47,671 nt of DNA from contig NZEV01000030.1 of NCBI GenBank assembly GCA_002690495.1, positions 17,207 to 64,877 of the forward strand, written 5' to 3'. Of this stretch, positions 37,816-46,986 are shown piece by piece. Position numbers and translations under genes: made by a program. The first letter of the stretch is position 1. Each line of letters starts with the position of its first letter. Below the pieces are notes generated by a model. That model was given only the letters and a program-made list of their open reading frames with translations, was not told the origin of the DNA and ran no database searches. Source of the DNA: Legionellales bacterium (lineage in GTDB: Bacteria > Pseudomonadota > Gammaproteobacteria > Comchoanobacterales > Comchoanobacteraceae).

Positions 37816-38567
37816 CTATTCTAGAACTTATTTTATTAGGCTGTATTCTTGGTGCTTTATCAGGCTTTTTAAGTATAGGTGGTGGTATTGTGGCAGTTCC
37901 TGCTTTATTGTTGATTGATCCTACTATTTCTATTCATGAAGCAATATCGACTAGTTTACATTTAATGTTAATTAGTATTGCTGGCTCGGTAGTTCAGCAC
38001 TTTAAATCACAGAAAGAATTCATGCTTGAGATCATTTATCAATCCTGGTTATTACAGATCCCACTGATCGTCGGTGCTGTTTTTCTAGCTATTGCCTTAC
38101 CTGATATCGTGCTCAAAATCATTTTGATAAGTTTATTGACGATAGGTGGATTTTTTCGTATTGCTTTTTTTGGCCGTCAAAGTCAATATCAAATTCGTTC
38201 ATTAAAATTATCCATGTGTATAAGCTCCACAATGGGCGCATTATTAGGGATAGGCGGTGCTATCTTCCTAGTTCCTTGGTTACGATACAAACAAATTTCT
38301 GTCAAAGTGGCACTTGGTGCTGCAGCTTTAAATACATTTTTAGTGTCTGCAATGGGTGTGATTGTTTATCAAATTAATGCGCTTATTTCCCATAGTCGCA
38401 TCTTATGGGTACCCATTATTGTAATATCTATTACATCACCTGTTATTGCTTATTTTTGCACAAAGATTGCGTTCACTCAAATCAAGCCATCAACGATAGA
38501 TGTGATTGGTACAGTGATGCTGTTTCTCTCATCATCAATGGTGATATATAGCTCTTTTTTTATTTAG
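37812..38567 (+). CDS. TauE/SafE-family membrane permease
   Basis: A 251-residue protein with about eight membrane segments and the two internal repeats of TauE/SafE proteins, each opening with a glycine motif: GALSGFLSIGGGIVAVPALL near the N-terminus and GALLGIGGAIFLVPWL near residue 140. Characterised members export or import sulfite, sulfoacetate and other small anions; the substrate cannot be read from the sequence. It is coupled to the preceding small gene and overlaps the convergent glycosyltransferase by eight bases. Confidence 0.88.
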   Translation: MTILELILLGCILGALSGFLSIGGGIVAVPALLLIDPTISIHEAISTSLHLMLISIAGSVVQHFKSQKEFMLEIIYQSWLLQIPLIVGAVFLAIALPDIVLKIILISLLTIGGFFRIAFFGRQSQYQIRSLKLSMCISSTMGALLGIGGAIFLVPWLRYKQISVKVALGAAALNTFLVSAMGVIVYQINALISHSRILWVPIIVISITSPVIAYFCTKIAFTQIKPSTIDVIGTVMLFLSSSMVIYSSFFI

Positions 38568-39315
38568 AGGGATGGTGTTGATAAAACCCTTTTAGATATT
38601 TATAAAAGCAGCCTTGCGCCATTGAGGCAGACATAATAAACCCTTGTCGACCATCAAGTATTCCTGCATAAAAGATATAATGACGAATAAAAGTAAAAAT
38701 ACTATGAATGACAGCTTGTGAAATTACACAACGCTTAATTGGATGATTTTCAGCATGCATCGAGGTATAACTATTTGTTTTATCGATAATATGATTAATA
38801 TCACGAAATGATTCATGCACCATATATTCTGATAAATAACCAACATGGCCTTCTAGTTCTACATATTCATGTAATTTAAGTGAATTGAAATCACCGTGTG
38901 CTTTTCTAAATAATCGAAGCACATACTCCTTTCCAAATGTAAAATTAAGCACCTTACCCAAGAATTTGATTTTTCTATGAATAAAATAACCGTTATATTG
39001 CTTGTCATTGATTTGGATGATTTTTTTAATTTTTTTGATCAGTGGTTCAGATAACATTTCATCAGCATCGATAGTGAGGATCCATGGGTGTGAAGCTTGT
39101 GCGCATGCATATTGTTTTTGCGTCCCAAATCCCTCAAATTTTTTGGTAAATATTGAACTGGTGTATTCTTGGCAAATTTTGACTGTATCATCTGTACTGA
39201 ATGAATCTACAATGATGATCTCATCAACCCAACGGATGGAATCAAGACACTTTCTAATTCTATCTGCTTCGTTATATGTAATAATCACTGCGCTAATTTT
39301 GGAATGATTGTTCAT
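38560..39315 (-). CDS. Family 2 glycosyltransferase, WaaE/KdtX-like
   Basis: A GT-A protein of about 251 residues: ISAVIITYNEADRIRKCLDSI, EIIIVDSFSTDDT, the metal-binding DADEM and GYFIHRKIKFLGK. The arrangement is that of WaaE/KdtX-type transferases, which add a sugar to the LPS inner core using a nucleotide sugar at the cytoplasmic face. I start at the ATG at 39315 (AGGAG nine bases upstream) rather than at 39345. With kdsA in the same window, a role in LPS core is likely; the sugar is not known. Confidence 0.85.
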   Translation of the reverse strand: MNNHSKISAVIITYNEADRIRKCLDSIRWVDEIIIVDSFSTDDTVKICQEYTSSIFTKKFEGFGTQKQYACAQASHPWILTIDADEMLSEPLIKKIKKIIQINDKQYNGYFIHRKIKFLGKVLNFTFGKEYVLRLFRKAHGDFNSLKLHEYVELEGHVGYLSEYMVHESFRDINHIIDKTNSYTSMHAENHPIKRCVISQAVIHSIFTFIRHYIFYAGILDGRQGFIMSASMAQGCFYKYLKGFYQHHPSK

Positions 39316-39353
39316 AATAAATATCTCCTCATTACAAATTAACAAAATTCATT

Positions 39354-41336
39354 TTATTTTGACAGCGTGGAGGGTACATTATCTGTCGTTGGTTGAAGAT
39401 ATTCTATACCAAAAAAACGAATTCCTGATTTACTACTGACAATCTCATTCTGGGATTGGAGTTGTGCCATATCCTCATCGGATCTGGTTTCTTTAATTAA
39501 TATACTCATCATCAAGGACAGATTAAATACAACATTTGTATGTTCACCCAGTTCATTGATGATTTTCATAAAATATTTTTGTGCCAAATCTACTAGATGA
39601 GATGTAAATTCGATTTCATTGATGATATGACACAGTAATTTTAAACATGTCGAATAACGATGATAGCTATAATCTACTTCATTTTCTGCTTCTTCTCGTA
39701 TTAATTGATGGATAAATATAGAGACTGTTTGAGCCGTACTATCTGTTAGATTATTCGAAAGATCAGGTGTATCATCTGAATTATATATGATTTTTGCCTT
39801 TGTTGTTTGATGCAGATAGATCTGAGTCTTATCCGAAAGAGGGTGTTCTTGTCGACAAATCATAAATAATGCTTGGTTTAAAGCCTCGATCAGTAGATAC
39901 ATTTGTGGCGTGATGGTTGTTGCAATTTCTATCCCTTCAACATAATATTTTTTCATTAATAAGACGATTGGAGATGAGAATACCACTCCTAATAACGATG
40001 CTTCATCCTTGATGATATAACCTGGAATTGTAATTGGTTTAGCAAACCTTTCATAATAAATTTGATCTGATTCAAGATCAATAGGCTCAAGAAAAGGATT
40101 AATAGTTTTTAAAAAAGTTTTAAGGAAAGTGATATCACTATTCATAATCAGATAGTTTAGGAATGGAATCCTATACACTTTCTTACTTTCATTAGAATAA
40201 ACACGAAGTACATGGAAATTCATAGGCACCCCTAATTTAAACATGAAAGTGAGACGATCAAATTTTTCTAAAGCAATACACCACCCAATGTAGGAATAAT
40301 GATACTCTTTTTCATCATGATACCCAAAAACATGTGTTGTGGCCATATAGAGGAGTGCTCTAAATATAAGCACGTTTTCAACTAATGATTCTATGAAAAA
40401 TTCATACTGTGAAAATTGGTCATCATCTTCGATAAAAAGTATTTCTTTATAAATAAATTCTAAGTGATGCATTGTGAGTTTGGGAGATACGATGGGTAAT
40501 AATTTCATAAAGATGTCTTTGTTTTTATCTTTAATCGCTAGAATGAATATGTCTTCTAAATATTGACGTCGACTTAAACTCGATAGACTGGCGTATTTAT
40601 TTTCATTTTTGTAGACTTTTCTGATTCGTATGAGTTGGTAAGTGATATAGATTAAATCTTCAATTTTACTGATGTCTTCAAGTAATGGAAAAGTTAATGA
40701 TAAAATTTCATCATTGGTGAATGTGCTAGCAATACTATCCATTTTTGTATTTTTTTGGATGAGTTTACTAAACCTAGTTTGGAGCTCCTGGATCATCGTG
40801 TCAATACGTTCAATTTTTTTGTCAGTTAATTTCTGTTTGAAAATAGTTTGTAACTTAACAAACATTTCTTGAAATCTAAATTCATCTTTATATATGGATT
40901 GCAGTTTCTTATATGCAGTTTGAAGCAGAAACAGTGATTCAGTCGAAAATGATTGTGATTGAATATCTAATGCATAATTAACAATGATCAGTAAATAATT
41001 GAGTTCTACAGATTGAAATAAACTGGCGTAACCAAGATAGGCTTTAAAATGAACGATGTCAAATTCCATGAGTGGTCTTTCGTAGAGCACACGATCAAAT
41101 CCATAAGTTTGATCAAATGTAATGGTGATTTGAAATTCATTATCATCTTCGTCAAGTGCAAAGAGCAGCATGTAATTATCTTTTACATCTTGATGAAAGA
41201 ACAATTTAACATTTGAAACCCGAAGACCTGATACAGGTAGTACTGGTCGACTTATTACGACCATGTCTTTTGAACGTTCTATTTGAGCATCCTTAATATA
41301 AGGTGCTTCATCAATTACATTTTTAATGATATCCAT
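39354..41336 (-). CDS. Large unrecognised helical protein
   Basis: A 660-residue acidic protein without signal peptide or membrane segment. Residues 1-100 look like mixed strands, the rest is helical. Around 345-415 two stretches (YIGWCIALEKFDRLTFMFKL with GVPMNFH, and PFLNYLIMNSDITFLKTFL with INPFLEP) have the spacing of divergent ankyrin-type repeats, but I see no clean series. Its ATG at 41336 has GGAAC upstream. It is divergent from the ligase/amidotransferase operon, sharing a 104-base promoter gap, and is followed by the glycosyltransferase gene. Size, solubility and ankyrin-like patches would suit a host-directed effector, but this is only a guess; a role with the divergent operon is as likely. 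Confidence 0.6.
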   Translation of the reverse strand: MDIIKNVIDEAPYIKDAQIERSKDMVVISRPVLPVSGLRVSNVKLFFHQDVKDNYMLLFALDEDDNEFQITITFDQTYGFDRVLYERPLMEFDIVHFKAYLGYASLFQSVELNYLLIIVNYALDIQSQSFSTESLFLLQTAYKKLQSIYKDEFRFQEMFVKLQTIFKQKLTDKKIERIDTMIQELQTRFSKLIQKNTKMDSIASTFTNDEILSLTFPLLEDISKIEDLIYITYQLIRIRKVYKNENKYASLSSLSRRQYLEDIFILAIKDKNKDIFMKLLPIVSPKLTMHHLEFIYKEILFIEDDDQFSQYEFFIESLVENVLIFRALLYMATTHVFGYHDEKEYHYSYIGWCIALEKFDRLTFMFKLGVPMNFHVLRVYSNESKKVYRIPFLNYLIMNSDITFLKTFLKTINPFLEPIDLESDQIYYERFAKPITIPGYIIKDEASLLGVVFSSPIVLLMKKYYVEGIEIATTITPQMYLLIEALNQALFMICRQEHPLSDKTQIYLHQTTKAKIIYNSDDTPDLSNNLTDSTAQTVSIFIHQLIREEAENEVDYSYHRYSTCLKLLCHIINEIEFTSHLVDLAQKYFMKIINELGEHTNVVFNLSLMMSILIKETRSDEDMAQLQSQNEIVSSKSGIRFFGIEYLQPTTDNVPSTLSK

Positions 41337-41414
41337 GATGTTCCTTTTTTAGTCAATTAGGAATATAACATAACTACGCAAAAGAGTAAAAAAGACGTGA
41401 AAAATTATTCAGTC

Positions 41415-41420
41415 TATAAT
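41415..41420 (+). promoter_or_regulatory. -10 box for the ligase/amidotransferase operon
   Basis: A perfect TATAAT lies 20 bases before the GTG start at 41441, with Shine-Dalgarno AAGGAGA in between. No good -35 is found at 16-18 bases upstream, so an activator may be needed. The leader would be about 14 bases. Confidence 0.45.
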
Positions 41421-41440
41421 TTTCATATAAGGAGAATAAA

Positions 41441-42502
41441 GTGAGTTTCACATTTGGAGTTGAAGAAGAAGCATTTATTGTGGATGCAGATACCCTAAAA
41501 CACATTGCCTATAGATCTAAATCATTGAAAAAAGCACTGAAGGCATCTGATTTAAATATTTCTAGTGAAATATATGATTGTCAAATTGAATTAAAAACAA
41601 AGGTTCATCGTGACTTTAACTGCCTTGCAGAAGAGTTGATCCAAAACCGTCAAGCATTAAGAAACCTATTGAAGAATTTCAATTTGGATCTTTTTATCAA
41701 TGGTTCTATGCCTGATTTTGATGTGAGTAATGCATGGTGTACACCAAAAGATTATTATCTAAATTACTATTACTCAATGTGTATTTATACCTCTTGTATG
41801 CAATTTTTATCAACTCAGTTTCATGTTGCAAGTGACCAGTGTCATGATTATTCAGCGTTTATTAATGTGATCGGTGAATTGTCACCGATATTTTTAAATT
41901 TATCCGCTTCATCTCCATTTTTTCACTATTCAGATAATGCGTATCACTCTAATCGATTTATTGAATATAGAAAAGTACCTATGTTACTCGATATTGTAAG
42001 TGGTGATTGTGAGCAAGTTCGTGGTGCGCCATATCCAATTTATGGCACTTTAAGAGCCACTCCATACAATACATTAGAGTTACGGGTCTGTGACAGTATC
42101 CGTTCAATACAAGACTGTCTATCGTTATTAGCATTATATGTATCATTATTTGATACGCTGTTATCATCACCACCCCAACACTTATCATTTTTCACATCTA
42201 ATAATCCATTTGTTTACCATAACCATTGGTATGCATCCATTCACCCACCTAAGGTTTATGTGCATCGAATAGCGGATCAGAAAAAATTATACACGTTAAA
42301 TGAGATGATGATTGAGTTGGTTGATTTTATCACACCATCAGCCAAAAAATTGGGTTGTTTCTCTCATCTTGACCATTTATTTCATATGATTGAAGTAGGT
42401 AATGATGCGATACACCAAAAAAAAATTAAAAATGAACTCCATTCATTGTATGGTTTAAAAAGAAAAATCATAGAGGAAGCTTTTGTTACAGAAATTAAAT
42501 GA
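41441..42502 (+). CDS. GCS2/YbdK-type carboxylate-amine ligase
   Basis: A 353-residue ATP-dependent ligase of the glutamate-cysteine ligase 2 fold. The N-terminal FGVEEEAFIVDADT, HVAS-type substrate loop, ELSPIFLNLSASSPFF and TLELRVCDSI match the family. E. coli YbdK is a weak glutamate-cysteine ligase, and relatives are used to join amino acids in peptide and metabolite pathways. It starts with GTG behind AAGGAGA. It is the first of three coupled genes; the following start lies inside its last codons. The substrate is unknown: a gamma-glutamyl compound is the simplest expectation. Confidence 0.8.
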   Translation: MSFTFGVEEEAFIVDADTLKHIAYRSKSLKKALKASDLNISSEIYDCQIELKTKVHRDFNCLAEELIQNRQALRNLLKNFNLDLFINGSMPDFDVSNAWCTPKDYYLNYYYSMCIYTSCMQFLSTQFHVASDQCHDYSAFINVIGELSPIFLNLSASSPFFHYSDNAYHSNRFIEYRKVPMLLDIVSGDCEQVRGAPYPIYGTLRATPYNTLELRVCDSIRSIQDCLSLLALYVSLFDTLLSSPPQHLSFFTSNNPFVYHNHWYASIHPPKVYVHRIADQKKLYTLNEMMIELVDFITPSAKKLGCFSHLDHLFHMIEVGNDAIHQKKIKNELHSLYGLKRKIIEEAFVTEIK

Positions 42503-43424
42503 AGATCAAATTATAGCAATCACTGAAGATCCAGAACATCGATCACTATGGAGCAATAAATGTTATCGTAAAGGGACACTCATGTATCAGAAGGATAATC
42601 TCATAGATGGTTTGATGTTCATCGAGAAAGGGGCAGTTGGTTTATATGGATATCAACAAGCTGATTATCAAACAAAGGTTCTAAACATTCCACAAGGGCA
42701 CATTATTGGCCAACAATGTTTTAGTGTCTCAAAATACTGTTTATATGATGTTTTTGCTGAGGAGGATGTTGAAAGCAAATTTTTACATCAAGACTATTTC
42801 CATGTCCTACAAATCCAAGATCTAAAATATTTTGATCTTTTAATGAATTATTTAATATTTAATCTCTTAGATAGAGTCCGTTTAATTATTAATCAAAATA
42901 GCATATATTTTCCACATCATACAGCAAATACAATGAGTCCTATTGATGATTTGAGCACTTTTAAGAAAAAAAGAAATTACAAAATGAGAGATCGATTAGT
43001 TCATCAACTTGCTTTTGATCTGTGGTCAGAAAAAAGTATTCAATACCTTTGTGGTCATAGTGAACAATTTGAAATTAAAAGGTCTGGTGTTTTTAACTTT
43101 AATGACAAGAACAAACTACTAATGATCTTAGAGGGCTCAATTCAAATGAGAATTAGCATCAAACAACAAGAGGTGTTTTTAGATCCCTTACCACATGGAT
43201 TGTTATTTCACCCATTGATCTGGAATAGTGATTTGTTTGAGATTGATTTTAGAGTGAGAGATTATGCAAACATATTGATCGTTGATCATGATCTGATCAC
43301 AGCTGGGTGGTTTAAAAGATTCTATTCTCATCGTCAAATTCAATCGGTGATCATCGTCATTAATTCATTACTTCAAGTACTCACTAGATTGATTACTGAG
43401 CACACTATATTAAAAAGGCAGTAA
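42483..43424 (+). CDS. Protein with two cyclic-nucleotide-binding-like folds
   Basis: A 313-residue protein. Residues 25-110 read as a CRP-like double-stranded beta-helix (YRKGTLMYQKDNLIDGLMFI, EKGAVGLYGY, LNIPQGHIIGQQCF), and about 190-270 as a second one (FEIKRSGVFNF, KLLMILEGSIQMRI). The phosphate-binding cassette of true cAMP receptors (GE...RS/T) is missing and I see no helix-turn-helix, so it may bind another ligand or only regulate partners. The start is TTG at 42483 with GAGGA upstream, overlapping the ligase gene by 20 bases. One base separates it from the amidotransferase. I know no named family with this pairing. Confidence 0.65.
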   Translation: MLQKLNEDQIIAITEDPEHRSLWSNKCYRKGTLMYQKDNLIDGLMFIEKGAVGLYGYQQADYQTKVLNIPQGHIIGQQCFSVSKYCLYDVFAEEDVESKFLHQDYFHVLQIQDLKYFDLLMNYLIFNLLDRVRLIINQNSIYFPHHTANTMSPIDDLSTFKKKRNYKMRDRLVHQLAFDLWSEKSIQYLCGHSEQFEIKRSGVFNFNDKNKLLMILEGSIQMRISIKQQEVFLDPLPHGLLFHPLIWNSDLFEIDFRVRDYANILIVDHDLITAGWFKRFYSHRQIQSVIIVINSLLQVLTRLITEHTILKRQ

Positions 43425-43425
43425 T

Positions 43426-44322
43426 ATGTGTCGTGTTTTAGTGTACTTAGGTCGGAAGACAAAATTAGAAGACATCGTCATTAAGCCAAGCATTTCTATT
43501 GTGAAACAAACCTTATTTCATCGATATGGTCAAGTGTTAAATTTGGCTGGTTTTGGATTGTCTGGATGGACTAACGATAGCAGCGAACTATTGGTTTACA
43601 AGTCATTAGATTTACCATTTTTTGATCGTAATCTAGAAAGTATTTGTCGTGTATTTCAATCCACGTCATTTTTAGCACATATTCGCGGAGTTGAATTGAC
43701 AACAGAATCAATTGTCAGTGAAGCAAATATTCATCCATTTATTTCACAAGATCAGACGATTTCATTTGCTCATAATGGATTTATTTATGGGTTTGAGAAT
43801 ATAAAAAAAGATCTTTTGAAGTATATTAAAGATCAGTATCTACGAAGAATTCATGGCACGACAGATTCAGAGTATTTATTTGCGTTATTAATGTCCCAAT
43901 TAAAATCATCAAATGACTTAGTTGATGAGTACATAGCAACAGAAGCCATTAAATCAGTGATCGATATCATTAAGCGTGTGAGAAGAAAAAACAACATTAC
44001 CATTCCTTCAGCAATGAATTTATTCATTTCACATCGTGATCATGTGATAACAACACGGTATGTATTTGATTACGGGCGTATTCATCCAAATCAGGGTGAG
44101 CCCCAAGCCTCTTATCAGAGTATGTGGTATACACTGGGTCATGAGTTTCAACCATATCAAGATGATTATCAAATGTCTAAAGGGCCTATACAATCGCTCA
44201 TAGTCTCATCAGAGCCTCTTACAAAAAATACAACATCTTGGTTACAGGTGCCATCCTATTCGATGCTCTATGCTTCTCAAGTTAATGGACAGATTCAGTA
44301 TTCAATCATTGAGCTGGATTAG
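43426..44322 (+). CDS. Class II glutamine amidotransferase (EgtC/DUG3-like)
   Basis: A 298-residue Ntn hydrolase whose catalytic Cys2 follows the initiator Met (MCRVLVYLGR). Family motifs are FLAHIRG, NIHPF, SFAHNGFIYGF, GTTDSEYLFALLM and IVSSEPLT near the C-terminus. Relatives hydrolyse a gamma-glutamyl amide: EgtC in ergothioneine synthesis, DUG3 in glutathione breakdown, or a glutaminase in amide transfer. Its place after a GCS2-type ligase suggests a cycle where one adds and the other removes or uses a gamma-glutamyl group. It overlaps the convergent acylase gene by 17 bases. Confidence 0.85.
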   Translation: MCRVLVYLGRKTKLEDIVIKPSISIVKQTLFHRYGQVLNLAGFGLSGWTNDSSELLVYKSLDLPFFDRNLESICRVFQSTSFLAHIRGVELTTESIVSEANIHPFISQDQTISFAHNGFIYGFENIKKDLLKYIKDQYLRRIHGTTDSEYLFALLMSQLKSSNDLVDEYIATEAIKSVIDIIKRVRRKNNITIPSAMNLFISHRDHVITTRYVFDYGRIHPNQGEPQASYQSMWYTLGHEFQPYQDDYQMSKGPIQSLIVSSEPLTKNTTSWLQVPSYSMLYASQVNGQIQYSIIELD

Positions 44323-46585
44323 GGGAGAGTGTGATGGTCTCTATGATATTATTTTGCGCTTGTTTTAATGGTAATGAAATATACTCTCCATTCAGCCAAA
44401 GGGAGAAGCAATCTGCATAATGATTTGAAAAAAGATCTCCACTTTGTCCTGTTGAAATCATGACTTTAACTTCGGGTTGATTCATGTCAAAGAGCATCCT
44501 TAGTCCACTTGATCGATCTGAATAAAAAGGGTGTTTTTTTTGATTCATAAACGTTGTTCTGTATAAGGTATCTCCATCACCATCAATAGGTGATTTTAAT
44601 TGAGAGAAATTTCTTAATATTGGGATGGCATCTATTACAATATTTTTTTGGATGATTTGGTGTTCATCACCCCATTGTGCTTGCAAGATATTGGCGTATT
44701 TTAATTGTAGGTCTCTTACTGTGTCAATGAAAGCAAGATTGATATAGTCAGATAAGTGTTGTGACCATAATGGAGATTGAACCTGATGATTAAGAATACG
44801 TTCTGTTAATGTTGGGCTGATTTTTGAAACAGATTGCCATTGAGTGTGCAACCATGGTTGATATAGTTTTTGTTCAAGATGTCTTAACCACAGATGATAG
44901 AATAGTGGTTCGAATCGAGTTTTATCCATTTGTCCATGCCACTGAATTAATGATTGTACTATTTCCTTGTAAGTGGTTTTATATTCCTCTGATAGTGATG
45001 AAATCAGTTGTTTGTAAATGTGATCAGCTTTGACAGAGGTGATGTCAAGTTGCATATTTTGCATATCATGAATATCAAAAAGACGAGGGTTTTTCAGTAG
45101 TTGGTGAATCCGTTCAATTCGATAATAATCACTCCAAATGAAGGTGATGTTGTTAGGATATGGTTTGTTGGTCACTTGATTGTTCGTGTTTGCAATAAAA
45201 TGATTATTTGGTGAGTTGGTAATGACTGGATTTTCTTTAAATGCGATGAGTCCATCCCAGAGATTTCGATCAGCGTAAGCAGCTGGAAATACACCTTGGG
45301 TATCATGGTTTTGCTTTCTTTTGGGTAATAATCCGACAGTGCTTAATGAGAGTTGATTTTGATCTATGATCATTAAATTTTGATATGGTGAAATAATGAG
45401 GTTGAGCTTTTTTTGCGCATCTTTAATTTGATTTGAGTACATGACCTGATACATAGATTCTAATGATTGATCATGTGGGTCTAATGCAGTCCATTGTAAT
45501 AAAAATTCTGTATCAGGAGTAAACATATCAATACCTAAGCTCCTAGGTGAGATAATTGGGCCAGCAGGTGTGTATTTAAATTTCAATGTCACTGGCTTTT
45601 TACCTTTGATGCTGATTATTGCTTCAACATTGTTGACCTTCTCGGCAGGTATAGGGTGTTTTTTATCAATATAAAGCAAGTCTTGATCATCAGCACCAAG
45701 GTTCGTCATCCCCCAGCCCAAATGATTGTTTCTGCCAATGAGGACGGCAGGGATGCCAGGGATCGTTGCCCCAACGATAGATTGATGATCAATATCTATA
45801 CCGACTAAATACCATATGATAGGCGCTGATAATCTTAGATGGGGGTCAGCAGCACCCAGGCTGATTTGATTTGATGATCGTGTTGGATCAATAGCCCATA
45901 CATTTGATGCACCATGATCCTTATTAATTTCATCGGATGAGAATTGTAATGCAATATCATGTGGGTCAATTCCTTCATAGTGGCTAATAAGATCATGAAT
46001 TTGATCTGTATTGAGATTTTTTACCATCATGAGACTTTGAATTTCTTGGAAGGCTTTATTTGTTAAATCAAAAGACATTAATTTGAGTATTCCAATAGCA
46101 TCATAGGGCTCCCATTTTGGAATTTGGTGGGGGAACAGCATGAATTCTAAGCCTGGATACAACATCTTATTGACTTCATCAATTCGAGTATTGACACCAT
46201 GAGCGTAGGCATTTAGGTGAGCTTGTACTCTTGGGGTTTGCATTTTAAATGAGGCTGCTGCAATGTTTTTAAATTGAAAATGACGCATTAATGTATCAAT
46301 ACGTTGTGTTTTTTCACCAAACAGTTCAGAGAGCTCACCATAACTAGTTCTTTTAAACATCTGCATCTGCCATAAACGATCAGTCGCGTGTAGATAGCCA
46401 AGTGTATAATAGGCATCATGTGTATTAGAAGCTTTAATCGAGGGAACTCCAAAAGCATCTTTATTGATCGATGTGAGTGCATGTACGTGATGATGAGTCG
46501 GTGCTTTTGAATCATAGACTAAGTAGCCTAACAGTGCGATTACAATAATTAAGGGAAAGAGGATCCATGATTGTAATATCTTCAT
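44306..46585 (-). CDS. Penicillin acylase-family Ntn hydrolase
   Basis: A 759-residue enzyme with an N-terminal membrane/export segment (about 7-24). The alpha part has DAYYTLGYLHATDRLWQM. Ser227 in GASNVWAID is the nucleophile exposed when the precursor cuts itself. GNN-type NNHLGWGMTNLGAD and NNHFIANTN follow. Family members cleave amide bonds of penicillins, acyl-homoserine lactones or other acylated amines in the periplasm. The real substrate is not shown. A strong GGAGA lies before the ATG, which overlaps the stop of the upstream ORF (ATGA). No resistance role is implied by sequence alone. Confidence 0.9.
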   Translation of the reverse strand: MKILQSWILFPLIIVIALLGYLVYDSKAPTHHHVHALTSINKDAFGVPSIKASNTHDAYYTLGYLHATDRLWQMQMFKRTSYGELSELFGEKTQRIDTLMRHFQFKNIAAASFKMQTPRVQAHLNAYAHGVNTRIDEVNKMLYPGLEFMLFPHQIPKWEPYDAIGILKLMSFDLTNKAFQEIQSLMMVKNLNTDQIHDLISHYEGIDPHDIALQFSSDEINKDHGASNVWAIDPTRSSNQISLGAADPHLRLSAPIIWYLVGIDIDHQSIVGATIPGIPAVLIGRNNHLGWGMTNLGADDQDLLYIDKKHPIPAEKVNNVEAIISIKGKKPVTLKFKYTPAGPIISPRSLGIDMFTPDTEFLLQWTALDPHDQSLESMYQVMYSNQIKDAQKKLNLIISPYQNLMIIDQNQLSLSTVGLLPKRKQNHDTQGVFPAAYADRNLWDGLIAFKENPVITNSPNNHFIANTNNQVTNKPYPNNITFIWSDYYRIERIHQLLKNPRLFDIHDMQNMQLDITSVKADHIYKQLISSLSEEYKTTYKEIVQSLIQWHGQMDKTRFEPLFYHLWLRHLEQKLYQPWLHTQWQSVSKISPTLTERILNHQVQSPLWSQHLSDYINLAFIDTVRDLQLKYANILQAQWGDEHQIIQKNIVIDAIPILRNFSQLKSPIDGDGDTLYRTTFMNQKKHPFYSDRSSGLRMLFDMNQPEVKVMISTGQSGDLFSNHYADCFSLWLNGEYISLPLKQAQNNIIETITLSPNPAQ

Positions 46586-46986
46586 ATTTTCTCCTTTGAA
46601 AAAGGGAAGAGCTTTTGTTTGAAAGCCTCACAACTTTCATTATTACACAATGTATTGATCTGTTGATCAAAAAAATTGAATCGTTCAATATCTAGTACAA
46701 CTAAGCTTGGTGTTTGTCTATTTTTTACACATAATTTCATGATTTGAGAGGATTGTTGAAAGACTAGATAAAGGGAGAATTGATGACAAATGGCTAATTG
46801 AAATGTGTTAATAATATGTATTAGTGAAATCGTGTCTTCAGATAATATTGGTTGCTCTTTAACAATCACATCAAAACAAAAGTGGCAAGATTGAATATAA
46901 TGTTTATGATTCAGTACCCGACTCATTTGTGTAAACTGGAGCATTTCATTTGGTTCGACATTGTGAATAATAGGGCGTTTTGTGAT
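46582..46986 (-). CDS. Unknown protein, possible second half of a split gene
   Basis: A frame running into the acylase start (ATGA overlap), so it is probably expressed with it. The open frame begins at 47106, but its first part overlaps another ORF; I use the ATG at 46986 (MITKRPIIHNVEPNEML), which has no ribosome-binding site. About 134 residues follow, helical and with several Cys (about six), ending FKQKLFPFSKEKI. No family recognised. The missing ribosome-binding site and the overlap in the +1 frame suggest that this and the next gene may be one gene of about 300 codons broken by a frameshift. Confidence 0.45.
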   Translation of the reverse strand: MTKRPIIHNVEPNEMLQFTQMSRVLNHKHYIQSCHFCFDVIVKEQPILSEDTISLIHIINTFQLAICHQFSLYLVFQQSSQIMKLCVKNRQTPSLVVLDIERFNFFDQQINTLCNNESCEAFKQKLFPFSKEKI

